DNA of 64,000 nucleotides from Rhizobium sp. ASV20 (GTDB taxonomy: Bacteria > Pseudomonadota > Alphaproteobacteria > Rhizobiales > Rhizobiaceae), in contig NZ_JAELTU010000001.1 of assembly GCF_016429015.1 (NCBI RefSeq), forward strand, positions 96,667-160,666. Reading direction: 5' to 3'. Of this stretch, positions 36,708-45,360 are shown in pieces. Every line of letters begins with the position of its first letter. Within the stretch, counting starts at the first letter, position 1. A program made the translations under genes and the position numbers. The notes under the pieces were generated by a model, which saw only the letters and a list, made by a program, of their open reading frames with translations, was not told where the DNA came from and ran no database searches.

Positions 36708-39326
36708 TTGCGCCTGTTGAATTTCCGCTTTCTTCTGCTGTCCGTCTTGCTGCTGGGACTGAGCGTGGCGGCCGTTCCGCTTTGCAGCGCGGATGCCTTC
36801 GCGCAGGATCAGCAACCGGCACAGATGCAGCCCCCCGCGCAGGCGCAACCGGTTCCACAACAACAGGCGGATCAGCAAATCCAGCCGCTCGCGAACGGAT
36901 TGCTCGACGCCGCCGTTGCCGATCTGAACAAGGCAAGAAAGGACTATGCATCGCTGCACGACAGCGCAAAGCAGCCGGGCGGCGATGACGAGACGCTGGT
37001 CGCGCTTTCCGGCCGTGCGGATGAACTGGGGCGTGCCATTGCAGGCGTTTCGGCGCGGCTGAAGCCGCGTACCGCCGAGATCGATGCGCGCTTGACGCAG
37101 CTTGGTCCCGTGCCGAAAGAAGGCCAACCGCCGGAGGCTGTGATCGTTACTCAGGAGCGGGATCGGCTGAATGCCGAGCGTTCGCAGATCAGCGCCCTGA
37201 TACTCGATGCCGATAACCTCACTGCAGAGACCAATCGGATATCGATGCAGCTGGTCGAAAAGCGCCGCAAGCTGTTTGCCGAGACATTGCTGAAACGAAC
37301 GGAGATTTCTGCCGGGACCTTGCAGGATGCAGGGTCTGCTCTTGTCGAGGAGAGCGTCAGCTTCCGGGATGCTGTTACCAGCTGGATCGGATTTGTGTTG
37401 AAGGCCAAGCTGGGTTCGCTTCTTGCCGCCGTTTTCCTGTCGATCGTTGCCGCACTCATCTTCCTGGTCGGCGGTTACCGGCTGTTTCGTCGCTATTATG
37501 TGCAGGATGAGGCCGTCGAGAGCCCGCCCTATATCAGCCGGCTCTCCGTGGCCTTCTGGTCGACACTGATCCGCACCATGTCGCTGGCGGCGTTTCTGGT
37601 CACCTCCTTCTTCTTCCTTTCGAATTTCAATGTGTTGCGGCCGGACATCGCGCCAATACTGGCGGCGCTCTTCGGCTTCATCGGGCTCGTCTATTTCGTC
37701 GGACGCCTGAGCAACGCCGTGTTCGCACCGTTCAGGCCGCATTGGCGCCTGGTGAAGTTGTCGAACAAGGGCGCGTATTCGCTGACCTGGTGCCTGCAGG
37801 CCATGGCGGTGGTCAACGGGCTGGACTACGTCTTCGACCGCATCAGCGAGTCGATGGGGTCACCGGTCGTGGTCACAGTGGCGAAGAGCTTCTTTGCAGC
37901 CATGCTGATCGGCGTGATCCTGATTGCGGCGTCGTTCGGCTCACCGATGCTGGCCAAGAACGGCGATCCCGATGCGCCGGGCCGCAAATGGCCGCATGGT
38001 ATGGCCATCATTCTTCGCGGTCTCGGCATATTGGTGATCTTCACGTCGTTCATCGGTTATGTTGGTCTTGCCCGCTTCATGGCAACGCAGATGATCGTCA
38101 CGAGTGCCGTCATCGCGACGATGTATCTTGGCATTCAGCTCGGCAAGGCGGTCTCCAAGCAAGGCGTCTTTGCCGAAACCATTATCGGCCGGTTCCTGGA
38201 AAGCCGTCTCAAGCTCGGCGAAGTTGCGCTCGACCAGGGCGGTCTTGTGGCTGGCCTCGCGACCTATGCTGTCGCGCTGCTGACGGGCATTCCCCTGATC
38301 CTGCTGTCATGGGGGTTCCATATCCAGGATCTGGAACTCTTCGCCTACAGGCTCTTCACCGAAATAAAGATCGGCAACATATCGATCTCGCTGCTTGGCA
38401 TCTGCGTGGGCATCCTGCTTTTTGCCGGTGGTTATCTCGTCACACGCTGGTTCCAGCGCTGGCTCGACAGCAATGTCATGGCGCGTGGGCAGGTGGATCT
38501 CGGCGTCCGCAATTCGGTGAAGACGGGCATCGGTTATCTCGGCATCGCGGTCGCCGCGATCATTTCCATTTCGGCCGCAGGCATCGATCTGTCGAGCCTT
38601 GCGCTCGTTGCCAGCGCTCTGTCGGTCGGTATCGGTTTCGGTCTGCAGAACATCGTGTCGAACTTTGTCTCCGGTCTGATCCTGCTGGTCGAGCGCCCGT
38701 TCAAGGTCGGTGACTGGATCGTGTCAGGCACGTCGGAAGGTATCGTCAAGCGCATCTCGGTTCGTGCGACAGAGATCGAGACCTTCCGCAAGCAGTCGAT
38801 CATCGTGCCGAACTCCGAGCTCATCAACGCCTCCGTGGGCAACTGGACGCATCGCAACCGGCTTGCACGCTCCGAAATTCCGGTCTCCGTCAGCTTCGAT
38901 TCCGATCCGCGCAAAGTGATGGAGATCCTGCTGGAACTCGTGCGCGGTGTTCCGAAGGTATTGAGAAATCCGGAGCCGCACGTGGAGTTTCTGCGCTTCG
39001 GCCCTTCATCGCTCGATTTCGAAATGCGCTTCTACCTCTCGGATCTCTCCGACGGCATGGAGACCCGCAATAATCTTCGCATCGAGATCCTTAGGCGGTT
39101 CCGCGAGGAGGGGATTTCCATCCCCTATCCACACCAGGAACTGCATATCGTTCGCGATAGCGGACGCGGCCGGCGGACTGACGTCGGCGACAAGAAGCTG
39201 GCGGATTCGGCCGATGGTCCGGAAGGCGAGATTGATACGGCCGAAAATATTATTCCATCCTCGGAAGAGCGTGTGCCCGACGCAAAGAGCACAGGCCGTC
39301 GTCGGGGCAAATCAGCGGCGGAATAA
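36708..39326 (+). CDS. Large mechanosensitive channel (DUF3772 plus MscS)
   Basis: An 872-residue inner-membrane protein of the MscS superfamily. A signal peptide (LLLSVLLLGLSVAAVPL) leads to a periplasmic DUF3772 domain with coiled-coil character, then about ten membrane helices. The pore helix and beta domain near residues 640-740 (VASALSVGIGFGLQNIVSNF, VERPFKVGDWI, VPNSELI) are the canonical MscS core. It would open on membrane tension during osmotic downshock. I use TTG at 36708, six bases after GAGGAG; an ATG at 36687 adds seven residues but has no ribosome binding site. The C-terminal tail is acidic and variable. Confidence 0.92.
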   Translation: MRLLNFRFLLLSVLLLGLSVAAVPLCSADAFAQDQQPAQMQPPAQAQPVPQQQADQQIQPLANGLLDAAVADLNKARKDYASLHDSAKQPGGDDETLVALSGRADELGRAIAGVSARLKPRTAEIDARLTQLGPVPKEGQPPEAVIVTQERDRLNAERSQISALILDADNLTAETNRISMQLVEKRRKLFAETLLKRTEISAGTLQDAGSALVEESVSFRDAVTSWIGFVLKAKLGSLLAAVFLSIVAALIFLVGGYRLFRRYYVQDEAVESPPYISRLSVAFWSTLIRTMSLAAFLVTSFFFLSNFNVLRPDIAPILAALFGFIGLVYFVGRLSNAVFAPFRPHWRLVKLSNKGAYSLTWCLQAMAVVNGLDYVFDRISESMGSPVVVTVAKSFFAAMLIGVILIAASFGSPMLAKNGDPDAPGRKWPHGMAIILRGLGILVIFTSFIGYVGLARFMATQMIVTSAVIATMYLGIQLGKAVSKQGVFAETIIGRFLESRLKLGEVALDQGGLVAGLATYAVALLTGIPLILLSWGFHIQDLELFAYRLFTEIKIGNISISLLGICVGILLFAGGYLVTRWFQRWLDSNVMARGQVDLGVRNSVKTGIGYLGIAVAAIISISAAGIDLSSLALVASALSVGIGFGLQNIVSNFVSGLILLVERPFKVGDWIVSGTSEGIVKRISVRATEIETFRKQSIIVPNSELINASVGNWTHRNRLARSEIPVSVSFDSDPRKVMEILLELVRGVPKVLRNPEPHVEFLRFGPSSLDFEMRFYLSDLSDGMETRNNLRIEILRRFREEGISIPYPHQELHIVRDSGRGRRTDVGDKKLADSADGPEGEIDTAENIIPSSEERVPDAKSTGRRRGKSAAE

Positions 39327-39569
39327 CGAAACTCGAGGAGGGATGATCTCCCCTGTTTGACGTCGTTTCGGCATTTGCAAAAGGTCGCCTTTTTGCTGGG
39401 GCCGCCAGGTCGCTAGCGCCGGCGGTTGGACACGGCGCCTGGCCGAAGAGTTTCGCGCCAGTGATGCGTCTCTTCCTTCATCGTCGGGACGTGAGACGAC
39501 TTAATAAATACTCAAAGACTTTCGTTCTAGAAAAACTATAGAGGGGCAATTTTCAAACAGGTTTTTACT

Positions 39570-40400
39570 ATGCCATTTCTGGGTGTTTCGGGGATGCAAT
39601 ATTCCGGTGCGTCGCTTGCGGGTTCGCGTATTCTTCTTGTGGAGGATTCAAATCTCTTTACCTCGATGATCCGTGCCAAGCTGAAAGAGCTTCTGGATAT
39701 CGATGTCGAAAGCTGCCGAAATTTCGAGGAATTACAGCTGGCCTACGACAAATCGTCGGAGCCGATCAAGCTGGCGATTTCGAATATGAACCTGCCCGGC
39801 GCAGAAAAGGGCGAGGCCCTTACATACCTGCTTGATCTCAGCATCCCCACGATCGCATTTACCGGCACCTTTCTGGAAGGGACGCGCGACGAACTGATTG
39901 CCAAGGATGTGGTCGACTATATCCTCAAGGACAATGTTTTCGCGGTCGACATGCTCGCGGAGTCGATCTGCCGTTTCCTCACCAACCATCGCCATCACGT
40001 CCTCATTGTCGACGATAGCGCAACGGCGCGTGCTTTGCTCTCCAGCCGACTGAAGCGTTACAATTTCCGTGTCAGCGTCGCGGAAAGCGGCGCCAAGGCG
40101 CTGGAGTTGCTAAAGACCAATCCTGATATCGGCCTGATGGTCACTGACTACAACATGCCCGACATGGATGGTTTTGACCTGACGCGGCGCATCCGTGCGA
40201 CGACTGGCTCGCATGAGCTGCGCATCATCGGCGTTTCGTCATCAAACAATCGGCTGCTTTCGGCGCGTTTCCTCAAGGCGGGGGGCAACGATTTTATCCT
40301 GCGGCCGTTCATTGACGAGGAATTCTACTGCCGCGTGAATCAAAACCTGGATACGTTATTGCAGATCCGCTTGGCCCGTCGGGTCACTGAATCGGCCTGA
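39570..40400 (+). CDS. Tandem receiver protein (REC-REC) with a degenerate first receiver
   Basis: A 276-residue response regulator with two receiver domains and no output domain. REC1 (about residues 18-130) starts RILLVEDSNLFTSM, but the phosphoacceptor position reads LAISNMNLPG, so Asn replaces Asp. REC2 (about 145-265) has HVLIVDDSATAR and the intact acceptor MVTDYNMPDMDG. It resembles the N-terminal half of the diguanylate cyclase that follows 188 bases later. It may act as a partner or phosphate sink for that enzyme; this is inference from the shared architecture and adjacency. Confidence 0.88.
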   Translation: MPFLGVSGMQYSGASLAGSRILLVEDSNLFTSMIRAKLKELLDIDVESCRNFEELQLAYDKSSEPIKLAISNMNLPGAEKGEALTYLLDLSIPTIAFTGTFLEGTRDELIAKDVVDYILKDNVFAVDMLAESICRFLTNHRHHVLIVDDSATARALLSSRLKRYNFRVSVAESGAKALELLKTNPDIGLMVTDYNMPDMDGFDLTRRIRATTGSHELRIIGVSSSNNRLLSARFLKAGGNDFILRPFIDEEFYCRVNQNLDTLLQIRLARRVTESA

Positions 40401-40588
40401 CACGAGGTAATTCAGGGATGCCATTCCTGTAAAAATGTGAGGAAGATTCATTTTTATGTGAAAGTCTACAATCAGTGGTTCCAATTTTTTCACGAATCCT
40501 GTTCAGGATAGATGGAAGACGGTTTGGCAGACCTGCGATTGACTGAATATTCGTGTGTGCCGGAAGGCATGGGAGGAATTGAAGGGAA

Positions 40589-41920
40589 ATGGTATTGCAT
40601 GCGGGATCCCTCGGCGGTGGCGCAAGCCGTCGCAATGACAGCCAGAAGATACTTCTGGTGGAGGACTCACGCATGTTTTCCGCCGTTCTGTCGCATCGGT
40701 TTGAAACCGAACTTGGCCTTGCCGTCACCCATTGCTCTTCGTTGAAGATGCTCAACGAGACGCTGGAGACGGCCGGAAGCGACTTCACAATGGCCGTCGT
40801 TGACCTCAACCTGCCGGATGCCGCGCATGGCGAGGCGCTTGACGTCGCCGTTTCCCACAATATTCCAACCATCGTCTTCACTGCGTCTTTCGACATTGCG
40901 ACACGCAATCGCATTATGGAGCGCAGCGTCGTCGACTATGTGCTGAAAGACAGCGAGTTTGCGCTCGACAATCTCGTTTCGGCTGTACGGCGCGCCATTG
41001 CCAACCGTTTGACACGCGTGCTGGTTGTGGATGATCTGCCGTCCGCTCGCAAGATGCTGACCGATCTGCTGCAGGCCCAGCAGTTCAAGGTCGCTGAAGC
41101 CAGCACAGGCGTCGAAGCGTTGGCGATGCTCGAGCAATTCGATGACATTGAAGTCGTCGTGACCGACTACAACATGCCCGACATGAACGGGCACGAATTG
41201 ACCCGGCGTATCCGTCATCGCCATGGGTCAGACCGAATGCGCATCATCGGCATTTCCTCGTCGAACGATCGGCTGTTGTCTGCGACCTTCCTGAAAGCCG
41301 GTGCCAGCGATTTTATCTATCGCCCCTATGTTCCGGAAGAATTGCAGTGCCGCATCGCCTTGAACGTCGAGACGCTGACGCAGCTGAAGCAATTGCGCGC
41401 GGCGGCCGCGAGCGACTATCTGACAGGCCTCTATAACCGGCGCTATTTCTATGATCACGGGCCGAAGCTCGTGAACGAGTGCCTGCGCCGCCAGCGCCCG
41501 AGTTCTGTCGCCATCCTCGACATCGATCACTTCAAGAATTTGAACGATACTTATGGGCACGAGATCGGAGACCAGGTGCTGAAGGCGGTCGCGAGCCGGC
41601 TTCAGTCTCTCTTTGAGGGAAGCGGCAACCTGTTGTCCCGGCTTGGCGGAGAGGAATTCTCCATTCTTTTCACGGAAATGAATTCGCGTGCGGCAACGGC
41701 TTTGTGCGACGAAGTGCGTCTTAGCCTGGCGAGTTTGAAGGTGCATGCCGATGATGAGGAGCTGTCGGTCACGGTCTCCATCGGTGTTGCGGAGATCGTC
41801 GGTTACGAAGCCTTCGACAATTATCTCAATGCCGCCGACCAGTTTCTTTACATGGCCAAACACAATGGCCGCAATCAAGTCTATTCAGACTATAAGATGG
41901 CGGAACAGGCGGCTGAGTAG
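40589..41920 (+). CDS. Diguanylate cyclase, REC-REC-GGDEF (PleD-like)
   Basis: A 443-residue enzyme that makes cyclic di-GMP. REC1 (about residues 20-135) has MAVVDLNLPD and REC2 (about 145-265) has VVTDYNMPDMNG, both with the acceptor Asp. The GGDEF domain (about 280-435) has the active-site SRLGGEEFSILF and upstream DIDHFKNLNDTYGH. The product-inhibition RxxD motif that normally lies just before is replaced by GSGN, so this I-site is absent. Domain order matches PleD. The start at 40589 is tentative because spacing to GGAGG is long. Confidence 0.92.
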   Translation: MVLHAGSLGGGASRRNDSQKILLVEDSRMFSAVLSHRFETELGLAVTHCSSLKMLNETLETAGSDFTMAVVDLNLPDAAHGEALDVAVSHNIPTIVFTASFDIATRNRIMERSVVDYVLKDSEFALDNLVSAVRRAIANRLTRVLVVDDLPSARKMLTDLLQAQQFKVAEASTGVEALAMLEQFDDIEVVVTDYNMPDMNGHELTRRIRHRHGSDRMRIIGISSSNDRLLSATFLKAGASDFIYRPYVPEELQCRIALNVETLTQLKQLRAAAASDYLTGLYNRRYFYDHGPKLVNECLRRQRPSSVAILDIDHFKNLNDTYGHEIGDQVLKAVASRLQSLFEGSGNLLSRLGGEEFSILFTEMNSRAATALCDEVRLSLASLKVHADDEELSVTVSIGVAEIVGYEAFDNYLNAADQFLYMAKHNGRNQVYSDYKMAEQAAE

Positions 41921-41958
41921 GCCGCCTGCATTGCTGGCTCTTTCCGCTTGAAAGCTGT

Positions 41959-42978
41959 TCAGACGACGATGCCGGTGCGGTTGGTCGACATGGTCAGCTT
42001 GCGCTCGGCGCGCTCCTGTTGCGGCGAACGATTGTATAGTTCGCGATAACACTTGGAGAAGTGCGAGGCGGAGACGAAACCGCAGGCGACGGCCACCTCC
42101 ACGACCGGCATGGAAGACTGCACCAAGAGATGCCGGGCGCGATCGAGCCGGATCTCAAGATAGTATCGAGCAGGGGAGCGTCCCATTTCCTGACGGAAGA
42201 GCCGCTCGATCTGGCGACGTGACAGGCCAGCATCATCAGCGATTTCGAGCAGCGACAGCGGTTCTGCGAGGTTGCTTTCCATCAGTTCGATGATCGACAG
42301 CACCTTGGCATTCTGTACGCCAAGGCGCGCGCGCAATGGCAGGCGCTGACGATCGTGCGGACTGCGCACGCGGTCGGTCAGCTGTTGCTCGCAAACCCGG
42401 TTGACGAGGTTTTCGCCAAAATCCTGGCCGATCAGGTTCAGCATCATATCGAGCGAGGCGGTGCCGCCGGCGCAAGTATAGAGATTGCTGTCGACCTCGT
42501 AGAGATCTGCGTAGACTTCCGCCTGCGGAAAGGTTTCGGAGAAACCGGGCAGGTTTTCCCAATGGATCGCACAGCGCTTGCCGTTCAGCAGACCCGCCTG
42601 GGCAAGCACATGTGCGCCCGTACAGAGACTGCCGACGGCGACGCCGCGATTATAGGTCTCGCGCAGCCAGGCATTGACCGATTTGTTCTGGAACTCCTCG
42701 ACATAGATGCCGGAACAGACCAACACCATGCTCGGGCGGTTTTCGCCGCCGAGATAACGGCGCTCGTCGGCGAGCGCCGAGTTGACTTCGAGCCCGATGC
42801 CGCTGGATGAATAGACCTTCTGCCCATCGGTCGAGGCGAGACGCCATGTATAGGCAGGGTAGCCCAGCATGCGGTTGGCAATCCGCAGCGTCTCTACCGC
42901 GGCGGAAAACGGCAGCATGGTGAAGTGTGGAACGAGGAAGAAAACCAGGGAACGCGTCTTAATCGGTGTCTTGCTCAT
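41959..42978 (-). CDS. GlxA/GbdR-like AraC regulator with DJ-1/PfpI domain
   Basis: A regulator of 339 residues with an N-terminal class I amidotransferase-like domain (LVFFLVPHFTMLPFSAAVET, elbow SLCTGAHVLAQAG) and a C-terminal AraC double HTH (LSLLEIADDAGLSRRQIERL, then VACGFVSASHFSKCYRELYN). This architecture includes GbdR and CdhR, which activate glycine betaine and carnitine catabolism. A betaine-type transporter and methyl-transfer genes lie in the same window, so a similar role is possible but unproven. Starts at 42993 and 42978 both lie close to a GGAGG; I use 42978 and consider it uncertain. Confidence 0.85.
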   Translation of the reverse strand: MSKTPIKTRSLVFFLVPHFTMLPFSAAVETLRIANRMLGYPAYTWRLASTDGQKVYSSSGIGLEVNSALADERRYLGGENRPSMVLVCSGIYVEEFQNKSVNAWLRETYNRGVAVGSLCTGAHVLAQAGLLNGKRCAIHWENLPGFSETFPQAEVYADLYEVDSNLYTCAGGTASLDMMLNLIGQDFGENLVNRVCEQQLTDRVRSPHDRQRLPLRARLGVQNAKVLSIIELMESNLAEPLSLLEIADDAGLSRRQIERLFRQEMGRSPARYYLEIRLDRARHLLVQSSMPVVEVAVACGFVSASHFSKCYRELYNRSPQQERAERKLTMSTNRTGIVV

Positions 42979-43281
42979 ATCGTGAAAATCCATCCTCCAG
43001 GACCATACTGTATTCCTTGCGTCAAATACGTCGACTGGATGGTCTATTAGCGACATTGGCATGGATAATCGCGGCCGCAAAGGGATATTTGCGCCTACTC
43101 TGAAAAATGAAGCTCTGGAAAGGGGAATCGAGATGAGGGCAAGCAAACTGCCGGGATCGCCGAATATATATGTGGCTAATTATCAAGTTTAATGCGAAAT
43201 GCGCGCAGAGGTGAGCGGATGTTCAAAAGGCGACACCCGTCGGAGTTGAGCGCCGCCTTTGCTATTCACCGGCTTGCACGA
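42979..43281. other. Intergenic region between GlxA-type and DUF1127 genes
   Basis: About 300 bases with no supported gene, holding the promoter of the GlxA-type regulator. An open upstream extension of that gene (to 43146) has no homology features, so I read it as untranslated. Confidence 0.4.
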
Positions 43282-43488
43282 TCATCGCGTAGCCTTCGGG
43301 TTCTGGGTTTCGTCTGCTGCCGGCCAGCCCATATCCTTGCGCACGTCGTCCGACAGGGATTCAAGCTCCCGCAACGAACGCCACTGTTGCCAATGACGGG
43401 CAACACGGGAGAAGAGGGGCATGTGGCTGTTACCGGAGAGAGGTACTCTCTGCGTCCTTCCTGTGTGTCTGTAGGTGATGGACGTCAT
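43282..43488 (-). CDS. DUF1127 family small protein
   Basis: A 68-residue protein with the DUF1127 core (FSRVARHWQQWRSLRELESL, then SDDVRKDMGW). These small basic proteins are abundant in rhizobia. Some affect RNA maturation and phosphate or carbon control in Agrobacterium. AAAGGAG precedes the ATG. It shares strand with another small gene 73 bases upstream. Confidence 0.85.
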   Translation of the reverse strand: MTSITYRHTGRTQRVPLSGNSHMPLFSRVARHWQQWRSLRELESLSDDVRKDMGWPAADETQNPKATR

Positions 43489-43561
43489 TTCAAGCTCCTT
43501 TCTGGGTTAAACTTTCAAAAGATCTTCGCTATCGAATGGTAATATGAACCTGAGCTATTCA

Positions 43562-43807
43562 TCAATCAAACGAATAGATCTTATAGTTGCCATTAGATTT
43601 CTTGAAGATGGCTACCTCGCCGGGTGTCCGATCCAAGGCGGAGAGTGTCCGATCCGGGGGCAGGCCGCGCGCATTGACATCGTCGATCAGATGCGAGGGA
43701 AAGCGCGCTGCGATCTCATCGAGCGTGTGCTGCGCCACCCGCTGAATTTTCCGGACATGAAAGAGTGTCAGAAGGCGAGAGGTTTCGCTGAATGCCGTGT
43801 CAGCCAT
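43562..43807 (-). CDS. Small hypothetical protein near DUF1127 gene
   Basis: An 81-residue, mostly helical protein (TLFHVRKIQRVAQHTLDEIA) ending in GNYKIYSFD. AAGGAG lies before the ATG at 43807, so the longer frame from 43843 is not used. It is divergent from the LysR gene, whose target it may be. I do not recognise a family, although its size and neighbourhood are like those of DUF1127 partners. Confidence 0.65.
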   Translation of the reverse strand: MADTAFSETSRLLTLFHVRKIQRVAQHTLDEIAARFPSHLIDDVNARGLPPDRTLSALDRTPGEVAIFKKSNGNYKIYSFD

Positions 43808-43925
43808 GATTTTACTCCTTGCGGCTGCCTCTATCAATTTCACTAGCTCTAATATGGTGATTTATTGACATTCAGACAAATGAAATGATATGGTGGTTAG
43901 TATCAGAAAAATTGAAGGTGTCGAT

Positions 43926-44825
43926 ATGACCGTACCGTTTCGCCGGCCCATACCGTTGCTTGACAATGAAGTTCTGCGCACCTTTGTGGCCATTGCCGAA
44001 ACCGGCAATTTCTCCACGGCCGCCGATGCGGTCTTTCGCACGCCGTCTGCCGTTTCCATGCAGATCAAGAAGCTGGAAGAGCAGCTGGGCGTAACACTAT
44101 TCCTGCGCGACGCCCGTTCGGTGAGCCTCACACAGCATGGAGAGATGCTTCTTTCCTATGCCCGCAACATTCTGGCGCTCTCCAACGAGGCTGTTTCGCG
44201 CTTCATCATGCCGGAACTCAGCGGCGTGGTGCGGCTCGGCGCACCTGACGATATCGGCGAGCGCCTGCTGCCGACCATTCTGAAAAACTTCTCGGAGAGC
44301 TATCCCGGCATCATGGTCGATGTCGTCGTGGATATGAGCATTCAGCTGAAAAAGCGCATTGAAGAGCAGCGGCTCGATCTGGCGCTGATCAACTGCGCGA
44401 CACGTCCGCTTCCGACGGAAGGCGAGGTGATCTATACCGAGCGCCTCGTCTGGGCCGGTGCCAAGTGCGGCACGGCCTATCGCCGCGATCCGTTGCCGAT
44501 CTCCATCTGGGAGGAAGGTTGCATCTGGCGATCAGAAGCCATGGCGCAACTGGAGCGGCAGAAGCGGGCCTATCGTGTGTCCTATCTCAGCGCCCATACG
44601 ATGGCGCAGCGCGCTGCGATCGTCTCCGACCTTGCCGTCGCGCCGTTTCCGCGCTCCTACGTCACAGAGGATATGGAAATCCTCGGACCGAACGAGGGGC
44701 TGCCGGAGCTGACCCCGTTCGACATTCGCCTGTTGACGGCGTCGCAGATGACGGGGCCGATGAAGGCGGTGGCCGATAGCATACGTCAGGCATTCGTCGA
44801 GATCGGCCGCAGAATGGCGGCGTAA
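43926..44825 (+). CDS. LysR family transcriptional regulator
   Basis: A 299-residue LysR protein. The HTH FSTAADAVFRTPSAVSMQIK (about residues 25-45) is followed by ERLLPTILKNFSESYPGIMV of the LysR substrate-binding domain, with a hinge near residue 90. The start at 43926 follows GAAGGTG. It is divergent from the two small minus-strand genes and so may regulate them. The closest named relatives appear to be small-protein or stress regulators, but the effector is not inferable. Confidence 0.92.
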   Translation: MTVPFRRPIPLLDNEVLRTFVAIAETGNFSTAADAVFRTPSAVSMQIKKLEEQLGVTLFLRDARSVSLTQHGEMLLSYARNILALSNEAVSRFIMPELSGVVRLGAPDDIGERLLPTILKNFSESYPGIMVDVVVDMSIQLKKRIEEQRLDLALINCATRPLPTEGEVIYTERLVWAGAKCGTAYRRDPLPISIWEEGCIWRSEAMAQLERQKRAYRVSYLSAHTMAQRAAIVSDLAVAPFPRSYVTEDMEILGPNEGLPELTPFDIRLLTASQMTGPMKAVADSIRQAFVEIGRRMAA

Positions 44826-44881
44826 GTCGCAGACGCTCAGCGGCTTTCGCCCGTGGTCGCAAGCCGCGCCACCCTTGCCGA

Positions 44882-45232
44882 TTAGCCCTTGTGTTTGCTG
44901 AGGCGGCGCATGTTCGAGCGCACGCGCTTGCTGTAGGGCTTGACCGCTGCCTGAGCGATGGCATCGGCTGCGCGGCGCGACGAGGGGGCGCCACCTGTCG
45001 CCATTGCCGTCATCGTCGCGATATTTTGCTGTGCCACGGCCATATTGACGGCGACGGCGCTTTCGGCTGCGGCCATCAGCTTTTCTGAGACCATGCGATT
45101 GAGTTCAGTGGCATTGACGCTGCCCGTCATGGCAGTCATCCACATTTGCTGCATCCGCATTGCGATGACGATGGGCGCCTCGATCCATAGAGTGGCAAGG
45201 TTGTTCGAAAGACGGCGGTTCGTCGACATCAT
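44882..45232 (-). CDS. Hypothetical phasin-like helical protein
   Basis: A 116-residue methionine- and alanine-rich protein. The N-terminal half has an amphipathic helix (WIEAPIVIAMRMQQMWMTAM), then NATELNRMVSEKLMAAAESA and a basic C-terminus (RVRSNMRRLSKHKG). This layout recalls phasins and polyhydroxyalkanoate-granule proteins, but I cannot confirm the family. GAGGAAATA precedes the ATG at 45232. The LysR gene ends convergently at 44825. Confidence 0.65.
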   Translation of the reverse strand: MMSTNRRLSNNLATLWIEAPIVIAMRMQQMWMTAMTGSVNATELNRMVSEKLMAAAESAVAVNMAVAQQNIATMTAMATGGAPSSRRAADAIAQAAVKPYSKRVRSNMRRLSKHKG

Positions 45233-45360
45233 TATTTCCTCGTTGTGCTTACATTGGTGGTCGCGCCTGTCTTGCGCGCGTCCATGAGGCGGCCCGATGG
45301 GAGCGGTTGCTGTAAGAGACGGTATCAGGCTGGAAGGTCTTCTCGCTTCTTCGCAGGCTT

